A DNA stretch of 64,000 nucleotides from Cyclobacteriaceae bacterium. GTDB lineage: Bacteria; Bacteroidota; Bacteroidia; Cytophagales; Cyclobacteriaceae. The number at the start of each line of letters is the position of its first letter. Within the stretch, counting starts at the first letter, position 1. Location of the stretch: assembly GCA_028285685.1 (NCBI GenBank), contig JANQOR010000027.1:165094-229093 (forward strand). The letters run 5' to 3'. Under the pieces are notes generated by a model. It had not been told where the DNA came from and made no database searches. It saw only the letters and a program-made list of their open reading frames with translations. The translations under genes were made by a program, and so were the position numbers. Shown here in pieces: positions 38,491 through 47,316 of the stretch.

Positions 38491-39522
38491 ATGAGTGAAG
38501 AGAAAAGAACTGAAATTGGTGAACTTGGAGAATTTGGGTTGATAGAAAAGTTATCTGAGCGATTTGAATCAGCCAACGATAAAACAATCCTCGGGGTGGG
38601 TGATGATGCCGCGGTGGTGGATTCCGGCGAGAAATACACGTTGATATCCACCGACATGCTGCTGGAAGGAGTACATTTTGACTTGTCCTATGTTCCCTTG
38701 CAACATCTGGGTTACAAGGCAGTCGCAGTTAATGTCTCAGATATCGCAGCGATGAATGGCTTTCCTAAACAGATCACCGTGAGTCTGGGAATTAGTAACC
38801 GCTTCTCCGTGGAGGCCCTGGAACTTCTTTATGATGGAATCAAAATTGCTTGTGAAGAATATGGAGTCGATCTTGTTGGTGGAGATACTACTTCCTCCGC
38901 TTCAGGTTTGCTGATCTCCGTTTCAATTCTTGGCGAGGTAGAAAAGGAAAAAGTGGTATACCGAAATCAGGCGATGGAGAATGACATTGTCTGTGTCACT
39001 GGTGATCTGGGTGCTGCTTATGTGGGTTTGCAGGTGATGGAGCGTGAGAAGCAAGAGTATCTAGCCAATCCCGACATGCAGCCTAAACTTGAGAAGTATG
39101 AATACATCGTCGGCCGCCAATTGCGACCCAAAGCGCGTATGGACATCATCCATGAATTCAAGGAACTCAATGTGCTTCCTACGGCAATGATCGATGTGTC
39201 AGACGGCTTGGCCTCAGACATATTCCATATCTGCAGACAATCGGGCTTGGGTGTGGCTATCTATGAGGACAAATTACCTATTGATAAGCAGGCTTACGAG
39301 ACAGCAGCGGAATTCAGCATTGACCCCAATTCATGTGCCCTGAATGGTGGAGAAGATTATGAATTGTTGTTCACGATCAATCAGGATGATTTTGAAAAAA
39401 TTAAGAATCATTCTGACATCCACACTGTTGGTTACATGCAATCAAAGAACAAAGGCAAGACATTTGTTACTCGCAATAACAACGTAGTTGAGCTAACAGC
39501 TCAAGGTTGGAAACACTTTTGA
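38491..39522 (+). CDS. thiL: Thiamine-monophosphate kinase
   Basis: The 343-residue protein has the ThiL/PurM-type ATP-binding pattern: GVGDDAAVV near residue 31, STDMLLEGVHFDL near 52, VNVSDIAAMNG near 77, VGGDTT near 130, MIDVSDGLASD near 235 and LNGGEDYELLFT near 285. It phosphorylates thiamine monophosphate to the active diphosphate. Length and motif order are normal. Confidence 0.95.
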   Translation: MSEEKRTEIGELGEFGLIEKLSERFESANDKTILGVGDDAAVVDSGEKYTLISTDMLLEGVHFDLSYVPLQHLGYKAVAVNVSDIAAMNGFPKQITVSLGISNRFSVEALELLYDGIKIACEEYGVDLVGGDTTSSASGLLISVSILGEVEKEKVVYRNQAMENDIVCVTGDLGAAYVGLQVMEREKQEYLANPDMQPKLEKYEYIVGRQLRPKARMDIIHEFKELNVLPTAMIDVSDGLASDIFHICRQSGLGVAIYEDKLPIDKQAYETAAEFSIDPNSCALNGGEDYELLFTINQDDFEKIKNHSDIHTVGYMQSKNKGKTFVTRNNNVVELTAQGWKHF

Positions 39523-39533
39523 GTACCAGATGT

Positions 39534-39695
39534 CTAAGCTAGGCTATGAGTGTTCTCGACATAGCGCTCACAGAGCTCCTTAGTCCCTACATATAGGAGT
39601 TGATTGTTTCTATAAACTTGATATTGATTATCCGTCTTATTGAAACGGATATTGAATTCAGATTTTTTACCTAGGATTTTTTTAAAAAGATTCAT
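39534..39695 (-). CDS. Tiny protein A of a tandem paralogous pair (53 aa)
   Basis: A complete 53-codon frame with ATG and TAG, on the strand opposite to thiL. It encodes a basic N-terminus (MNLFKKILGKK), a strand pair (FNIRFNK, QYQVYRNNQLLYVG) and a helix with a cysteine (ELCERYVEN). It is homologous to the next small ORF at 39802-39969. Matching positions include MNL..KI.G, IRF, QVY or QVF, YVG.K..CE.YVEN. Two copies with conserved protein sequence but diverged DNA support real coding. No known family was recognised. A stem-loop lies upstream at 39735-39755. Confidence 0.7.
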   Translation of the reverse strand: MNLFKKILGKKSEFNIRFNKTDNQYQVYRNNQLLYVGTKELCERYVENTHSLA

Positions 39696-39734
39696 GGCTA
39701 GAGTGGCTATTAAATAATGGCTATAACAATTCAG

Positions 39735-39755
39735 TGAATTTATATAAAAAATTCA
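39735..39755 (-). repeat. Inverted repeat upstream of tiny protein A
   Basis: TGAATTT (39735-39741) and AAATTCA (39749-39755) form a 7-bp stem with a seven-base loop, 40 bases upstream of the start codon of the 53-residue ORF. It is AT-rich and could be a regulator site or incidental. Confidence 0.4.
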
Positions 39756-39801
39756 ATAAATAGTATCTAACTAAGAGAAAATTGAAGTATTTCGAGTCTC
39801 T

Positions 39802-39969
39802 TTAGAAGTTGATTCGAAAGTTTTCAACATACTTTTCGCACTGCACTTTTTCACCGACATACACAATTCTCATTCCCTTGAAAACTTGCCATTGGTCTGA
39901 AGCCCTGCTAAATCGAATCTTAAGACCTGAATTTTGATTTGAACCGAAGATCTTTGATAGTAAATTCAT
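39802..39969 (-). CDS. Tiny protein B of a tandem paralogous pair (55 aa)
   Basis: A complete 55-codon frame with ATG and TAA on the minus strand, 106 bp upstream of its paralogue. The protein has the same layout: MNLLSKIFG, LKIRFSRAS, QWQVFKGMRIVYVGEK, then a helix with one cysteine (CEKYVENF). Roughly 40 percent of positions match the paralogue by eye, including the YVG-K-CE-YVEN core. A 10-bp inverted repeat lies just before the start codon. No family was recognised; the compact strand-strand-helix pattern could be a small nucleic-acid or protein-binding domain (guess). Confidence 0.7.
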   Translation of the reverse strand: MNLLSKIFGSNQNSGLKIRFSRASDQWQVFKGMRIVYVGEKVQCEKYVENFRINF

Positions 39970-39975
39970 GATAAT

Positions 39976-40014
39976 TGGTTGATTTTTTAATGAATGTAGA
40001 CGTTAAATCAACCA
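39976..40014 (-). repeat. 10-bp inverted repeat immediately upstream of tiny protein B
   Basis: TGGTTGATTT (39976-39985) pairs perfectly with AAATCAACCA (40005-40014) around a 19-base interior. It ends only six bases before the ATG at 39969, so it would be a 5' UTR hairpin or an operator. Confidence 0.5.
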
Positions 40015-40097
40015 GATGAAAATTAGTTCGATAAATGAATAATGATTGTTGTTAAACTGATACAATCCGTAGTTGGAGGGTTTGTGGGCGTCAATCT

Positions 40098-41432
40098 TTA
40101 GAATGGTATAACCCCCAAATATTCCAGAGCGACTCCACATGACCTGGAATATTGGTAAAAACCATCATTTCCAATGACCATGAGCATGCTTGGTAATGCT
40201 ATAACATCAAATGCATGAATCGAGGATTCCGTCGAAACATGAGTAACCTCGGTTGGATCATTGAAGTCGACGCTAAACGATTTGAAGCCGTCTGTTCCCT
40301 CGCATATGTAGAGACAGTTATCATAGATGGCTAACCCATGGGGATTTTCCATTTGATAGGTTTTTTCCAAGAAAGGAACTTCGGGATTTGACACATTCAC
40401 AATATCAAGTTGGTTTGTAAACCCTTGACAAGCACTTCCTGATCTTAATGTGACGTAAGCGTAATCGCCTCGGACCACGACAGGGTCACAACTTGTGACG
40501 TGTTGATATTTAGACAAAAATGTAGGATTAGCAGGGTCAGTGTTGTCATAAATAAACATTCCGTCCATGGCGCCAAAAAAGAGTTTGTCCTGGTAGGGGT
40601 AAATTGTTTCAATCTGCCAGCCCACGTGTATATCACCTACTTTTTCGGGCGTTTGTCCGGAGATATCAAAAAGATGAAGATCGCTATAGTCGATATTGTA
40701 TAGGTAGTCACCAACTATTGCAAACCTGGAAATTGAACCTGAAGTCCCCGTGTTTGGAGCACCACCACCAAAGTCGGCTGATGAACTTTCCAACGTTGCG
40801 AAATTGTCATAATACAACGGCATAGCTTCCACGTCATCACAAACTTCATGTTCATACGTTACAGGCTTCGATTCATAACCAGTAATGATTCCTAAGGTCT
40901 CATCAACGTAAAAACCATAGTAACCTAGGTTGTTGTACACGTTTTTTACACGTTGCTGCAAGGTGGGGGCTGCTGGGTCGGAAATGTCGAAGACCAGCAG
41001 ATCAGTGAATGAATCGGCATACAGTTTATCGCCTTTAGCTGTCAAACCATTAATTCCGGGAACACGAACGAATGCTACATGCACAGGAGAAGAAGGGTCT
41101 GTGTCATCAATCACATGAATGCCTGTCTCATTTAGACGAAGATTGTACTTAAATGATCCATCATCAAAATATTGATAATCATATTCCTGCTTACCAAGCT
41201 CTAGGATGTAGACATAACCACTTTTGTAGTATAGGCCTCCTGGTCTCTCGACGTCCCTTGCGGGTAGGGTTGTAACCATGCCTTCCAGTGAATCCAAACT
41301 CAAATAGATGGGATCGTAGGAGTACGAATCGTATGTTTCCAAATGGCAATCCTGGCAACTGAATAGGAAAGGAATGATGCTCAGAGCAAGAACGGTTGCT
41401 TTTAGTTGAAAGTAGGAGAGCGGATTTCTCAT
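40098..41432 (-). CDS. LVIVD-repeat beta-propeller lipoprotein
   Basis: The 444-residue protein starts with a signal sequence ending in a lipobox (FLFSC, then QDC). It then contains several repeats of the LVIVD type: GIHVIDDTDPSSPVHVAFV, LLVFDISDPAAPTLQQRV, MFIYDNTDPANPTFLSKY and LDIVNVSNPEVPFLEKTY. These form a beta-propeller in surface or periplasmic lipoproteins of Bacteroidota. No enzyme site is apparent. ATG 41432 (MRNPLSYF) was chosen because it gives a proper leader; ATG 41462 would add ten residues. It stands alone; no promoter was recognised upstream. Confidence 0.85.
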   Translation of the reverse strand: MRNPLSYFQLKATVLALSIIPFLFSCQDCHLETYDSYSYDPIYLSLDSLEGMVTTLPARDVERPGGLYYKSGYVYILELGKQEYDYQYFDDGSFKYNLRLNETGIHVIDDTDPSSPVHVAFVRVPGINGLTAKGDKLYADSFTDLLVFDISDPAAPTLQQRVKNVYNNLGYYGFYVDETLGIITGYESKPVTYEHEVCDDVEAMPLYYDNFATLESSSADFGGGAPNTGTSGSISRFAIVGDYLYNIDYSDLHLFDISGQTPEKVGDIHVGWQIETIYPYQDKLFFGAMDGMFIYDNTDPANPTFLSKYQHVTSCDPVVVRGDYAYVTLRSGSACQGFTNQLDIVNVSNPEVPFLEKTYQMENPHGLAIYDNCLYICEGTDGFKSFSVDFNDPTEVTHVSTESSIHAFDVIALPSMLMVIGNDGFYQYSRSCGVALEYLGVIPF

Positions 41433-41612
41433 AGGACTTGCGTTGATGTGATTTTGATACATCCAGCAGTGAGAAAACCCTACTCGTGACTTGATAGAAT
41501 GAGGTTAGTCTTATCTAGGGGCTACTTTTCTTTGATGTGAATTGGTGTAGAAGCTTAAATGGTAAAATCTCACTGTTTCGGAATTCCGTGACTGAGGATA
41601 CTCTAGCACAAC

Positions 41613-41646
41613 AAAAAAAGCCATCCGGACAACTCCAAATGGCTTT
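41613..41646 (-). terminator. Intrinsic terminator after yceI
   Basis: On the minus strand AAAGCCAT (41646-41639) pairs with ATGGCTTT (41624-41617), with a small inner GGA/TCC stem, followed by a T-run (seven A residues at 41613-41619 on the plus strand, two of them in the stem). It lies 22 bases after the yceI stop codon. Confidence 0.8.
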
Positions 41647-41667
41647 AGCTTGCAATTTTCTGCTAAA

Positions 41668-42237
41668 CTAACTTCCTGTAACCAGCTTTACCTCAAGCGT
41701 AAAATCATCACTAATCGCTTTGTCGCCTAGGTTATCAAAGAATGAGCCTGATCCATATCGTACGTCAAACTTTGACCGATCAACTGTAATTGTTGCGGCA
41801 GCTTCATAGCCACCACCGGCCTCTGTCAAAGATGTAGTAAACGAAATAGATTCAGTCTTCCCCTTGATCGTGATATCTCCGGTCACATCATACGATCCAT
41901 CTCCTGTCGATTTAGCCTTGGTTATTTTGAATTCGGCTGTTGGATAAGTTTCTACCCCGAAAAAATCATCTGATTTCAAATGTCCCTCTAACTTTCCTTT
42001 CCACTCACCGGTCAGGTCAGTGTCGGTCAACGAATTCATGTCAACAACAAAGGATCCTCCTTTTAGTTTTCCATTTGAAATGTCCAGAGAACCACTTGTC
42101 AATTGTAGTGTTCCGGTGTGTGAATTCCCAACTACCTTGGATCCTGTCCACACAATAGTGCTTGCTTTTGTGTTTACTGCTAATTCTTTGGCCTCTCCAC
42201 TAAAGAACGCAGCTAGAATGATAAATGCTTTAATCAT
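41668..42237 (-). CDS. YceI-family periplasmic lipid-binding protein
   Basis: The 189-residue protein has a short signal peptide (AFIILAAFFSGEA) followed by a YceI lipocalin-like barrel. The family signs are STIVWTGSKVVGNSHTGTLQL, MNSLTDTDL, HLKSDDFFGVETYPTAEFKIT and VDRSKFDVRYGSGSFFDNLGDKAISDDFTLEV. YceI proteins bind isoprenoid or other amphiphilic ligands in the periplasm. Length is typical. A -7 element (TATTTTTG at 42261-42254) lies upstream and a terminator downstream, so it is monocistronic. Confidence 0.93.
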   Translation of the reverse strand: MIKAFIILAAFFSGEAKELAVNTKASTIVWTGSKVVGNSHTGTLQLTSGSLDISNGKLKGGSFVVDMNSLTDTDLTGEWKGKLEGHLKSDDFFGVETYPTAEFKITKAKSTGDGSYDVTGDITIKGKTESISFTTSLTEAGGGYEAAATITVDRSKFDVRYGSGSFFDNLGDKAISDDFTLEVKLVTGS

Positions 42238-42253
42238 GTTTTCTTATTGTTTA

Positions 42254-42261
42254 CAAAAATA
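42254..42261 (-). promoter_or_regulatory. -7 element of yceI
   Basis: TATTTTTG on the minus strand matches TAnnTTTG and lies 16 bases before the ATG at 42237. A -33 TTTG is not apparent at the usual distance. Confidence 0.4.
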
Positions 42262-42340
42262 TATGTACCTACATCTATTTAGGTGTAAAGAAAACGAGAG
42301 TTAGTGAAAATGGTTCACTTTTTTTCTAAAAATTTGCGAG

Positions 42341-42922
42341 ATGATTGAAATTGGGAAAACCCTTATCTCCGATGACGTTGTGGAAGAAGCATTTGTCTGC
42401 GACCTGCAAAAATGCAAAGGTGCTTGCTGTGTGGAAGGAGATCTTGGAGCTCCATTGCTTGAGGAGGAACTCCCGCTAATTGGGGAAGTACTTGATCTTG
42501 TGAAGCCCTATTTAGCCGAGGAGGCTATTGAGGTCTTAGAAAGGGAGGGTGGCTACATTCTGGATGAAGATAAGGATTACTCTACCTCAACAATCAACAA
42601 CAAAGAATGCGCATTCGCCTTCTATGACGATGGTGGCATTCTAAAATGCAGTATTGAACAAGCGCACAAGGACGGAAAGACCGACTTTAAGAAACCCATT
42701 TCGTGTCACCTTTATCCGGTCAGAATTTCAAAGCTACCCGAATTTGAGGCATTAAACTATGATCGATGGAGTATCTGCTCGTCTGCCTGTGATCTTGGAA
42801 AAGAGCTAAAGGTTCCCGTTTACAAATTCTTGAAAGAAGCCTTAATAAGGAAGTTTGGAGTGGACTGGTACCACGAGTTAGAGATGAAGATCAGAGATCG
42901 TTTAGATCAAAGCTCTCCATGA
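42341..42922 (+). CDS. DUF3109 cysteine-rich protein
   Basis: The 193-residue protein matches the DUF3109 family common in Bacteroidota. It has [20 protein letters not shown] near residue 20, a cysteine in NNKECAFAF and in LKCSIEQAH, then [11 protein letters not shown] and SICSSAC. The cysteines could bind iron or a cluster, like YkgJ-type proteins. Function unknown. It overlaps the convergent accC by 32 bases at its 3' end. Confidence 0.88.
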   Translation: MIEIGKTLISDDVVEEAFVCDLQKCKGACCVEGDLGAPLLEEELPLIGEVLDLVKPYLAEEAIEVLEREGGYILDEDKDYSTSTINNKECAFAFYDDGGILKCSIEQAHKDGKTDFKKPISCHLYPVRISKLPEFEALNYDRWSICSSACDLGKELKVPVYKFLKEALIRKFGVDWYHELEMKIRDRLDQSSP

Positions 42923-44234
42923 ATGCAGTAGTAAATTTCCCAGACTTAAACTTCTCGTCATCCATTAGTTTTAAATGGAAGGGAATTGTTGTCTTGATGC
43001 CTTCGATAACGGTTTCTCCAAGTGCCCTTTTCATTTTAATGATCGCTTCTTCCCTTGTCTGTGCCGTCACAATTAGTTTGGCAATCATTGAATCGTAGTA
43101 AGGGGGAATGGTATATCCTGCGTAGACATGACTATCTACCCTGATGCCGTGACCGCCAGGCAAGTGCAGGTTAGTGATTTTTCCAGGACTCGGTCTGAAA
43201 TCGTTGGTTGGATCTTCGGCATTGATTCTGCATTCGATTGAGCAAAGCTGCGGATAGTAATTTCTCCCTGAAATGAGTTCGCCTGCAGCTACCTTGATTT
43301 GTTCTTTAATCAAGTCGTAGTCAGTGACCTCTTCCGTAATGGGGTGCTCTACCTGGATCCTCGTATTCATTTCCATGAAATAGAAGTTTCCATGTTTATC
43401 CACCAAAAACTCTACCGTTCCCGCTCCCTCGTACTTTATAGCTTCAGCTCCCTTGATAGCCGCTTGTCCCATTTTCTCCCTCAACTCTTGACTTACAATA
43501 GGTGAAGGGGTCTCTTCTACTAGTTTTTGGTGTCTTCGCTGAATAGAACAATCTCTTTCTGAAAGGTGACAGGCTTTGCCTTTTTGATCACCTACTATCT
43601 GAATTTCGACGTGACGGGGTTCCTCGACAAATTTTTCCATGTAAAGGCCATCATTGCCAAATGCAGCTCCAGACTCCTGCTTGGCACTGTCCCAGGCTTT
43701 TTGAAACTCCTTCTCACTTTTCACGAGTCTCATTCCCTTTCCTCCACCTCCGGCGGTCGCTTTTAGCATAACCGGGTAACCCATCTCCTTCGCCAGGCTT
43801 TTTCCCTGCTTTACGGATTCTAGCAATCCATCTGATCCGGGAATGGTTGGCACTCCCGCCTTTTTCATGGTGGCTTTCGCCGTAGCCTTGTCGCCCATGG
43901 AATTGATCATCTCCTCACTGGCGCCAATGAACTTGATTTTATATTCTTCACATACGCGTGAGAATTCTGCGTTTTCAGCCAGGAATCCATATCCCGGGTG
44001 GATTGCATCGGCATTGGTTACCTCCGCAGCAGAAATAATGTTAGGTATGTTTAGGTAAGAGTCTTTTCCCTGAGGGGGTCCAATACAAACAGCCTCATCT
44101 GCAAAGCGAACATGAAGGCTTTCTGCATCCGCTGTAGAGTAGACTGCTACTGTCTTAATACCCATTTCCTTGCAAGTACGAATGATACGTAGTGCAATTT
44201 CACCTCGGTTGGCAATTAGTATCTTGCTAAACAT
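42891..44234 (-). CDS. accC: Acetyl-CoA carboxylase, biotin carboxylase subunit
   Basis: The 447-residue ATP-grasp enzyme carboxylates biotin on AccB. It has [18 protein letters not shown] at the N-terminus, the glycine-rich ATP loop [24 protein letters not shown], and the catalytic [19 protein letters not shown] 44234 is used; the TTG two codons upstream is unlikely. It lies 11 bp after accB in the yceD-rpmF-fabH-efp-accB-accC operon and overlaps the end of the DUF3109 gene. Confidence 0.97.
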   Translation of the reverse strand: MFSKILIANRGEIALRIIRTCKEMGIKTVAVYSTADAESLHVRFADEAVCIGPPQGKDSYLNIPNIISAAEVTNADAIHPGYGFLAENAEFSRVCEEYKIKFIGASEEMINSMGDKATAKATMKKAGVPTIPGSDGLLESVKQGKSLAKEMGYPVMLKATAGGGGKGMRLVKSEKEFQKAWDSAKQESGAAFGNDGLYMEKFVEEPRHVEIQIVGDQKGKACHLSERDCSIQRRHQKLVEETPSPIVSQELREKMGQAAIKGAEAIKYEGAGTVEFLVDKHGNFYFMEMNTRIQVEHPITEEVTDYDLIKEQIKVAAGELISGRNYYPQLCSIECRINAEDPTNDFRPSPGKITNLHLPGGHGIRVDSHVYAGYTIPPYYDSMIAKLIVTAQTREEAIIKMKRALGETVIEGIKTTIPFHLKLMDDEKFKSGKFTTAFMESFDLNDL

Positions 44235-44245
44235 CGACAAATGGC

Positions 44246-44725
44246 TTAAGAGGGATCAACAAGAAAAAGTGGCTGATCAAATTCAACCGGTTGTGAATTG
44301 TCTATAAGCACCTTCACAATTTTGCCTGAAACTTCGGATTCAATTTCATTGAATAGTTTCATTGCCTCTACAATGCAAACGGTGTCACCAGGTTTGACTG
44401 TGCTTCCTACTTCGACGAATGCTGGTGAATCTGGATTGGCAGATCTATAAAAAGTGCCGATCATAGGAGATTTTATCTCAATAAGGTTCGCATCGGGGCC
44501 ACCACTTTCCTGAGGCTGAGCGGCTGGCTGTGGAGCTGGTGCTGCGGCCGGTGCTGCAGGTACTGGTGCTGGTGCAGCTTGTACCGGAGCAGGAGCCGCA
44601 GCAACTACCTGCTGCTCAGCAGATCGCTTAATGCTTACCTTAAAATCTGCTGTCTCTATGTTTACTTCTTCCAGACCGGAATCTGAAAGAAAATTGATAA
44701 GTTCTTGGATTTCTTTGGCCTTCAT
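44246..44725 (-). CDS. accB: Acetyl-CoA carboxylase, biotin carboxyl carrier protein
   Basis: The 159-residue protein has an N-terminal helical segment, a long alanine/proline-rich linker ([12 protein letters not shown]) and a C-terminal biotinyl domain with the modification site EAMKLFNEI, whose lysine carries biotin. It shuttles carboxyl groups between AccC and the carboxyltransferase. The linker is typical for the family. Confidence 0.97.
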   Translation of the reverse strand: MKAKEIQELINFLSDSGLEEVNIETADFKVSIKRSAEQQVVAAAPAPVQAAPAPVPAAPAAAPAPQPAAQPQESGGPDANLIEIKSPMIGTFYRSANPDSPAFVEVGSTVKPGDTVCIVEAMKLFNEIESEVSGKIVKVLIDNSQPVEFDQPLFLVDPS

Positions 44726-44784
44726 AGGTTAGTTGTTGATAGAATTCTCGTGGGAACTAAGGTATTATAAAAATTTGACTTCAA

Positions 44785-45348
44785 TTATTTTACTCTTTCA
44801 ATATAAGAGCCATCCTCGGTATTGATTTTGATCAATTCGTCTTGCTCTATGAATAGTGGAACCTGGATGGTCGTTCCTGTCTCGATTTCAGCATTTTTTG
44901 TCGCATTGGTTGAGGTGTTGCCTTTGACCGCCGGTTCTGAGTAGGTGACCTTTACAACCACATGCTGCGGTACTTCACAACCTAATACCTTTTCTTCTTC
45001 TGCATGAAAAAGAACCTGTACCTCTTGGCCGTCTTTTAGAAACTTTGGAGCGTTGATCATAGATTCCTCGATCGAAATCTGCTCATAGGTGCTGGTATCC
45101 ATAAAGTGATAGCCCACATCATCCTTATACAAAAATTGATAAGGTCGCCTTTCAACTCGCGCTGTGGTTATTTTGTGTCCTGCCGAAAAGGTGTTGTCTA
45201 AGACTTTCCCCGTGGTTATACTTTTTAGCTTGGTCCTTACAAAAGCGGGGCCTTTGCCTGGCTTCACATGTTGAAATTCAACAATGCTGTACAAGTCATT
45301 GTTGAACTCAATGACCAGACCTTTTTTTATATCTGCGGTTGTTGCCAT
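44785..45348 (-). CDS. efp: Translation elongation factor P
   Basis: The 187-residue protein has three beta-barrel domains. The tip loop reads VKPGKGPAF, so the modifiable residue is a lysine. It begins MATTADIKKGLVIEFN and ends with a family-like DGSYIERVK. EF-P relieves ribosome stalling at proline stretches. It sits in the fatty-acid operon between fabH and accB. Confidence 0.97.
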   Translation of the reverse strand: MATTADIKKGLVIEFNNDLYSIVEFQHVKPGKGPAFVRTKLKSITTGKVLDNTFSAGHKITTARVERRPYQFLYKDDVGYHFMDTSTYEQISIEESMINAPKFLKDGQEVQVLFHAEEEKVLGCEVPQHVVVKVTYSEPAVKGNTSTNATKNAEIETGTTIQVPLFIEQDELIKINTEDGSYIERVK

Positions 45349-45360
45349 TTTTAAATTTTT

Positions 45361-46359
45361 TTACTTGGGATCATATGCCCATTTTACCCAGATGGCTCCC
45401 CATGTGAAACCACCACCAAATGCTGCAAGGATGAGATTATCTCCTTTCTTCAATTGATGTTCGTAATCGTGAAGACAAAGGGGTATGGTGCCGCTGGTAG
45501 TGTTTCCATATTTATGGATATTAAGCATCACCTTTTCGTCTCCAATTCCCATCCTTTTGGCCGTTGCGTCGATAATTCGCTTGTTTGCCTGGTGAGGTAC
45601 CAAAAATGCAATGTCATCACTTGACAGACCATTGTTTTCCATTACCTGTGCAGCGATGTCGGCCATATTTTTTACAGCGAACTTGAAAACCGTAGCTCCT
45701 TCCTGACGAGCAAAATGCTCCCGGTTATTTACTGTATCAACAGTTGCTGGCCTACGGCTTCCACCTGCCTTCATGTGAAGAAATGGCTCACCGGAACCAT
45801 CGGATCTTAAAATCGAATCTTTAATTCCAAAGTCTTCTTCGGTAGGTTCTAGCATCAGGGCTCCGCCACCATCTCCAAAAATGATACATGTGGTCCGATC
45901 AGTATAATCGACGATGGACGACATCTTATCGGCGCCAATAACCACTACTTTTTTATATTTCCCCGTCTCGATAAACTGGGAGCCGGTGGTAAGAGCGTAT
46001 ATAAACCCGGAACAAGCGGCCTGAAGATCGTATCCAAAGGCATTTACTGCTCCCACTTTATCAGCGATAACATTTGCTGTGGCTGGAAAGACCATGTCTG
46101 GAGTAGTGGTAGCACAAATGATCAGATCAATTTCTTCCGCCTTGGTGTTGGTTTTTTCCAAAAGCCCCTCCAGCGCTTTTACCGCTATGACAGAAGTACC
46201 TTGATCCTCACCCTTTAGGATGCGCCGCTCCTTGATACCTGTTCTGGTGGTGATCCACTCATCGTTGGTATCCACCATTGATTCCAGGTCTTTGTTCGTG
46301 AGCACATGCTCAGGAACATAACCATGAATTCCGGTTATTGCGGCTTGGATGCGTGACAT
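45361..46359 (-). CDS. fabH: 3-oxoacyl-ACP synthase III
   Basis: The 332-residue condensing enzyme has the catalytic triad of FabH: cysteine in [12 protein letters not shown], histidine in [11 protein letters not shown] and asparagine in [12 protein letters not shown]. It starts fatty-acid synthesis by joining acetyl-CoA to malonyl-ACP; in Bacteroidota it often accepts branched primers. It lies 11 bp after rpmF and 12 bp before efp. Confidence 0.97.
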   Translation of the reverse strand: MSRIQAAITGIHGYVPEHVLTNKDLESMVDTNDEWITTRTGIKERRILKGEDQGTSVIAVKALEGLLEKTNTKAEEIDLIICATTTPDMVFPATANVIADKVGAVNAFGYDLQAACSGFIYALTTGSQFIETGKYKKVVVIGADKMSSIVDYTDRTTCIIFGDGGGALMLEPTEEDFGIKDSILRSDGSGEPFLHMKAGGSRRPATVDTVNNREHFARQEGATVFKFAVKNMADIAAQVMENNGLSSDDIAFLVPHQANKRIIDATAKRMGIGDEKVMLNIHKYGNTTSGTIPLCLHDYEHQLKKGDNLILAAFGGGFTWGAIWVKWAYDPK

Positions 46360-46370
46360 AAAAGATTAGC

Positions 46371-46562
46371 TTATGCTAATACTTCCTTCTCCATTACTAC
46401 TTTTCCCTTGTAGTATAGTTTTCCCTCGTGCCAAAATGCTCTATGCGGTAAATGTGGCTCACCAGTAGTAGGACAGATCACATAGTTTTTAGGTGTCGCC
46501 TTGTAGTGGGTTCTTCTTTTATCCCTTCTGGTCTTCGAAATTTTGCGTTTTGGATGCGCCAT
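46371..46562 (-). CDS. rpmF: 50S ribosomal protein L32
   Basis: A 63-residue basic protein beginning [18 protein letters not shown], the typical L32 N-terminus, with [13 protein letters not shown] in the middle. The zinc-type cysteine pairs are reduced to a single cysteine (ICPTTGE), consistent with a zinc-independent form. It lies between the yceD-like gene and fabH, a common arrangement. Confidence 0.97.
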   Translation of the reverse strand: MAHPKRKISKTRRDKRRTHYKATPKNYVICPTTGEPHLPHRAFWHEGKLYYKGKVVMEKEVLA

Positions 46563-46608
46563 TTTATTTCCTTCTTTGTCTTAAACTGTAATACTCTTTT
46601 AGCCTAGG

Positions 46609-47118
46609 CTATTTTAATTTCTTTAAGGCTTCCCACCTGGGATCAACCTCTTTTTTATTGTCTTCCTCTTCTTTGGAAGAATAGATTAGTTCATCATCTT
46701 CACTGTCATTTTCGAATTTCGGATGAAGCTTTTTCATCGGAATTTCAAGCGTGACAGATTCATACAAAAAATCACTAATGTTGATTTCGTGGGTATCCTT
46801 TGTAATAACAAATACGTTTTCACTAAGCTCAATTTCTTCATCACCATATTTGTAAATCACTTCTTGATTTACCTTAATTGGGTAATCGAATTTTTCAAGA
46901 CTTCTATCACAGATCAACTCTACAGTTCCGTCTATTTTCAAACTCAGATTCACCATCGAATCAGATTTCACTAAATCAACTTTGCAAGAGCCTTTGCCCT
47001 CGCTTATCAGACTGTTTTCAAATTCTGAGAAAAACTCTTTGTCGTACTCAAATTCAAAGTTATGAGTATCGTTACTAAGGCCAAAAATCTCGATTTTGTA
47101 GCGCCTTGAATTCTTCAT
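46609..47118 (-). CDS. DUF177/YceD-family protein
   Basis: The 169-residue protein has the DUF177 pattern: an N-terminal strand-rich half, the phrase VELICDRSLEKFDYPI and a C-terminal DPRWEALKKLK, typical of YceD-like proteins that precede rpmF and are linked to ribosome and fatty-acid genes. ATG 47118 was chosen over 47178 because a strong promoter -7 element lies at 47152-47145, between the two. First gene of the six-gene operon. Confidence 0.88.
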   Translation of the reverse strand: MKNSRRYKIEIFGLSNDTHNFEFEYDKEFFSEFENSLISEGKGSCKVDLVKSDSMVNLSLKIDGTVELICDRSLEKFDYPIKVNQEVIYKYGDEEIELSENVFVITKDTHEINISDFLYESVTLEIPMKKLHPKFENDSEDDELIYSSKEEEDNKKEVDPRWEALKKLK

Positions 47119-47144
47119 TTTACTCACCTTCCGATAAAGAACCG

Positions 47145-47174
47145 CAAATTTAGATAGATTAGAGTGACTACAAA
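47145..47174 (-). promoter_or_regulatory. Promoter of the yceD-rpmF-fabH-efp-accB-accC operon
   Basis: On the minus strand TTTG (47174-47171) and TAAATTTG (47152-47145) are 18 bases apart, matching the Bacteroidota promoter (-33 TTTG, -7 TAnnTTTG). The predicted start is about 20 bases before the ATG at 47118. Confidence 0.7.
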
Positions 47175-47255
47175 ACATTTGTAGCGATCATTTTCTCTAT
47201 TTAATTGCTGGTTGATCCTCAGCTGTTTGGACTTGCGGATGATCGTATGAATAAA

Positions 47256-47295
47256 CAAAAAAGGCGCCCTTGCATAAACCTTTGGTTGGGCGCCT
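47256..47295 (-). terminator. Intrinsic terminator after the S9 peptidase gene
   Basis: On the minus strand AGGCGCCC (47295-47288) pairs with GGGCGCCT (47269-47262), with an inner AACC/GGTT stem, and is followed by a run of T. It lies 22 bases after the stop codon at 47317. Confidence 0.9.
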
Positions 47296-47316
47296 ATTCG
47301 AACAAATACTAATCCA

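Noticed and set aside
41579-41588. Ten-base palindrome CGGAATTCCG upstream of the LVIVD gene
   Set aside because: It lies more than 140 bases from the start codon and near the terminator of yceI; nothing supports a function.
42020-42304. Plus-strand frame antisense to yceI
   Set aside because: yceI on the other strand has full family motifs, promoter and terminator; this frame is a shadow.
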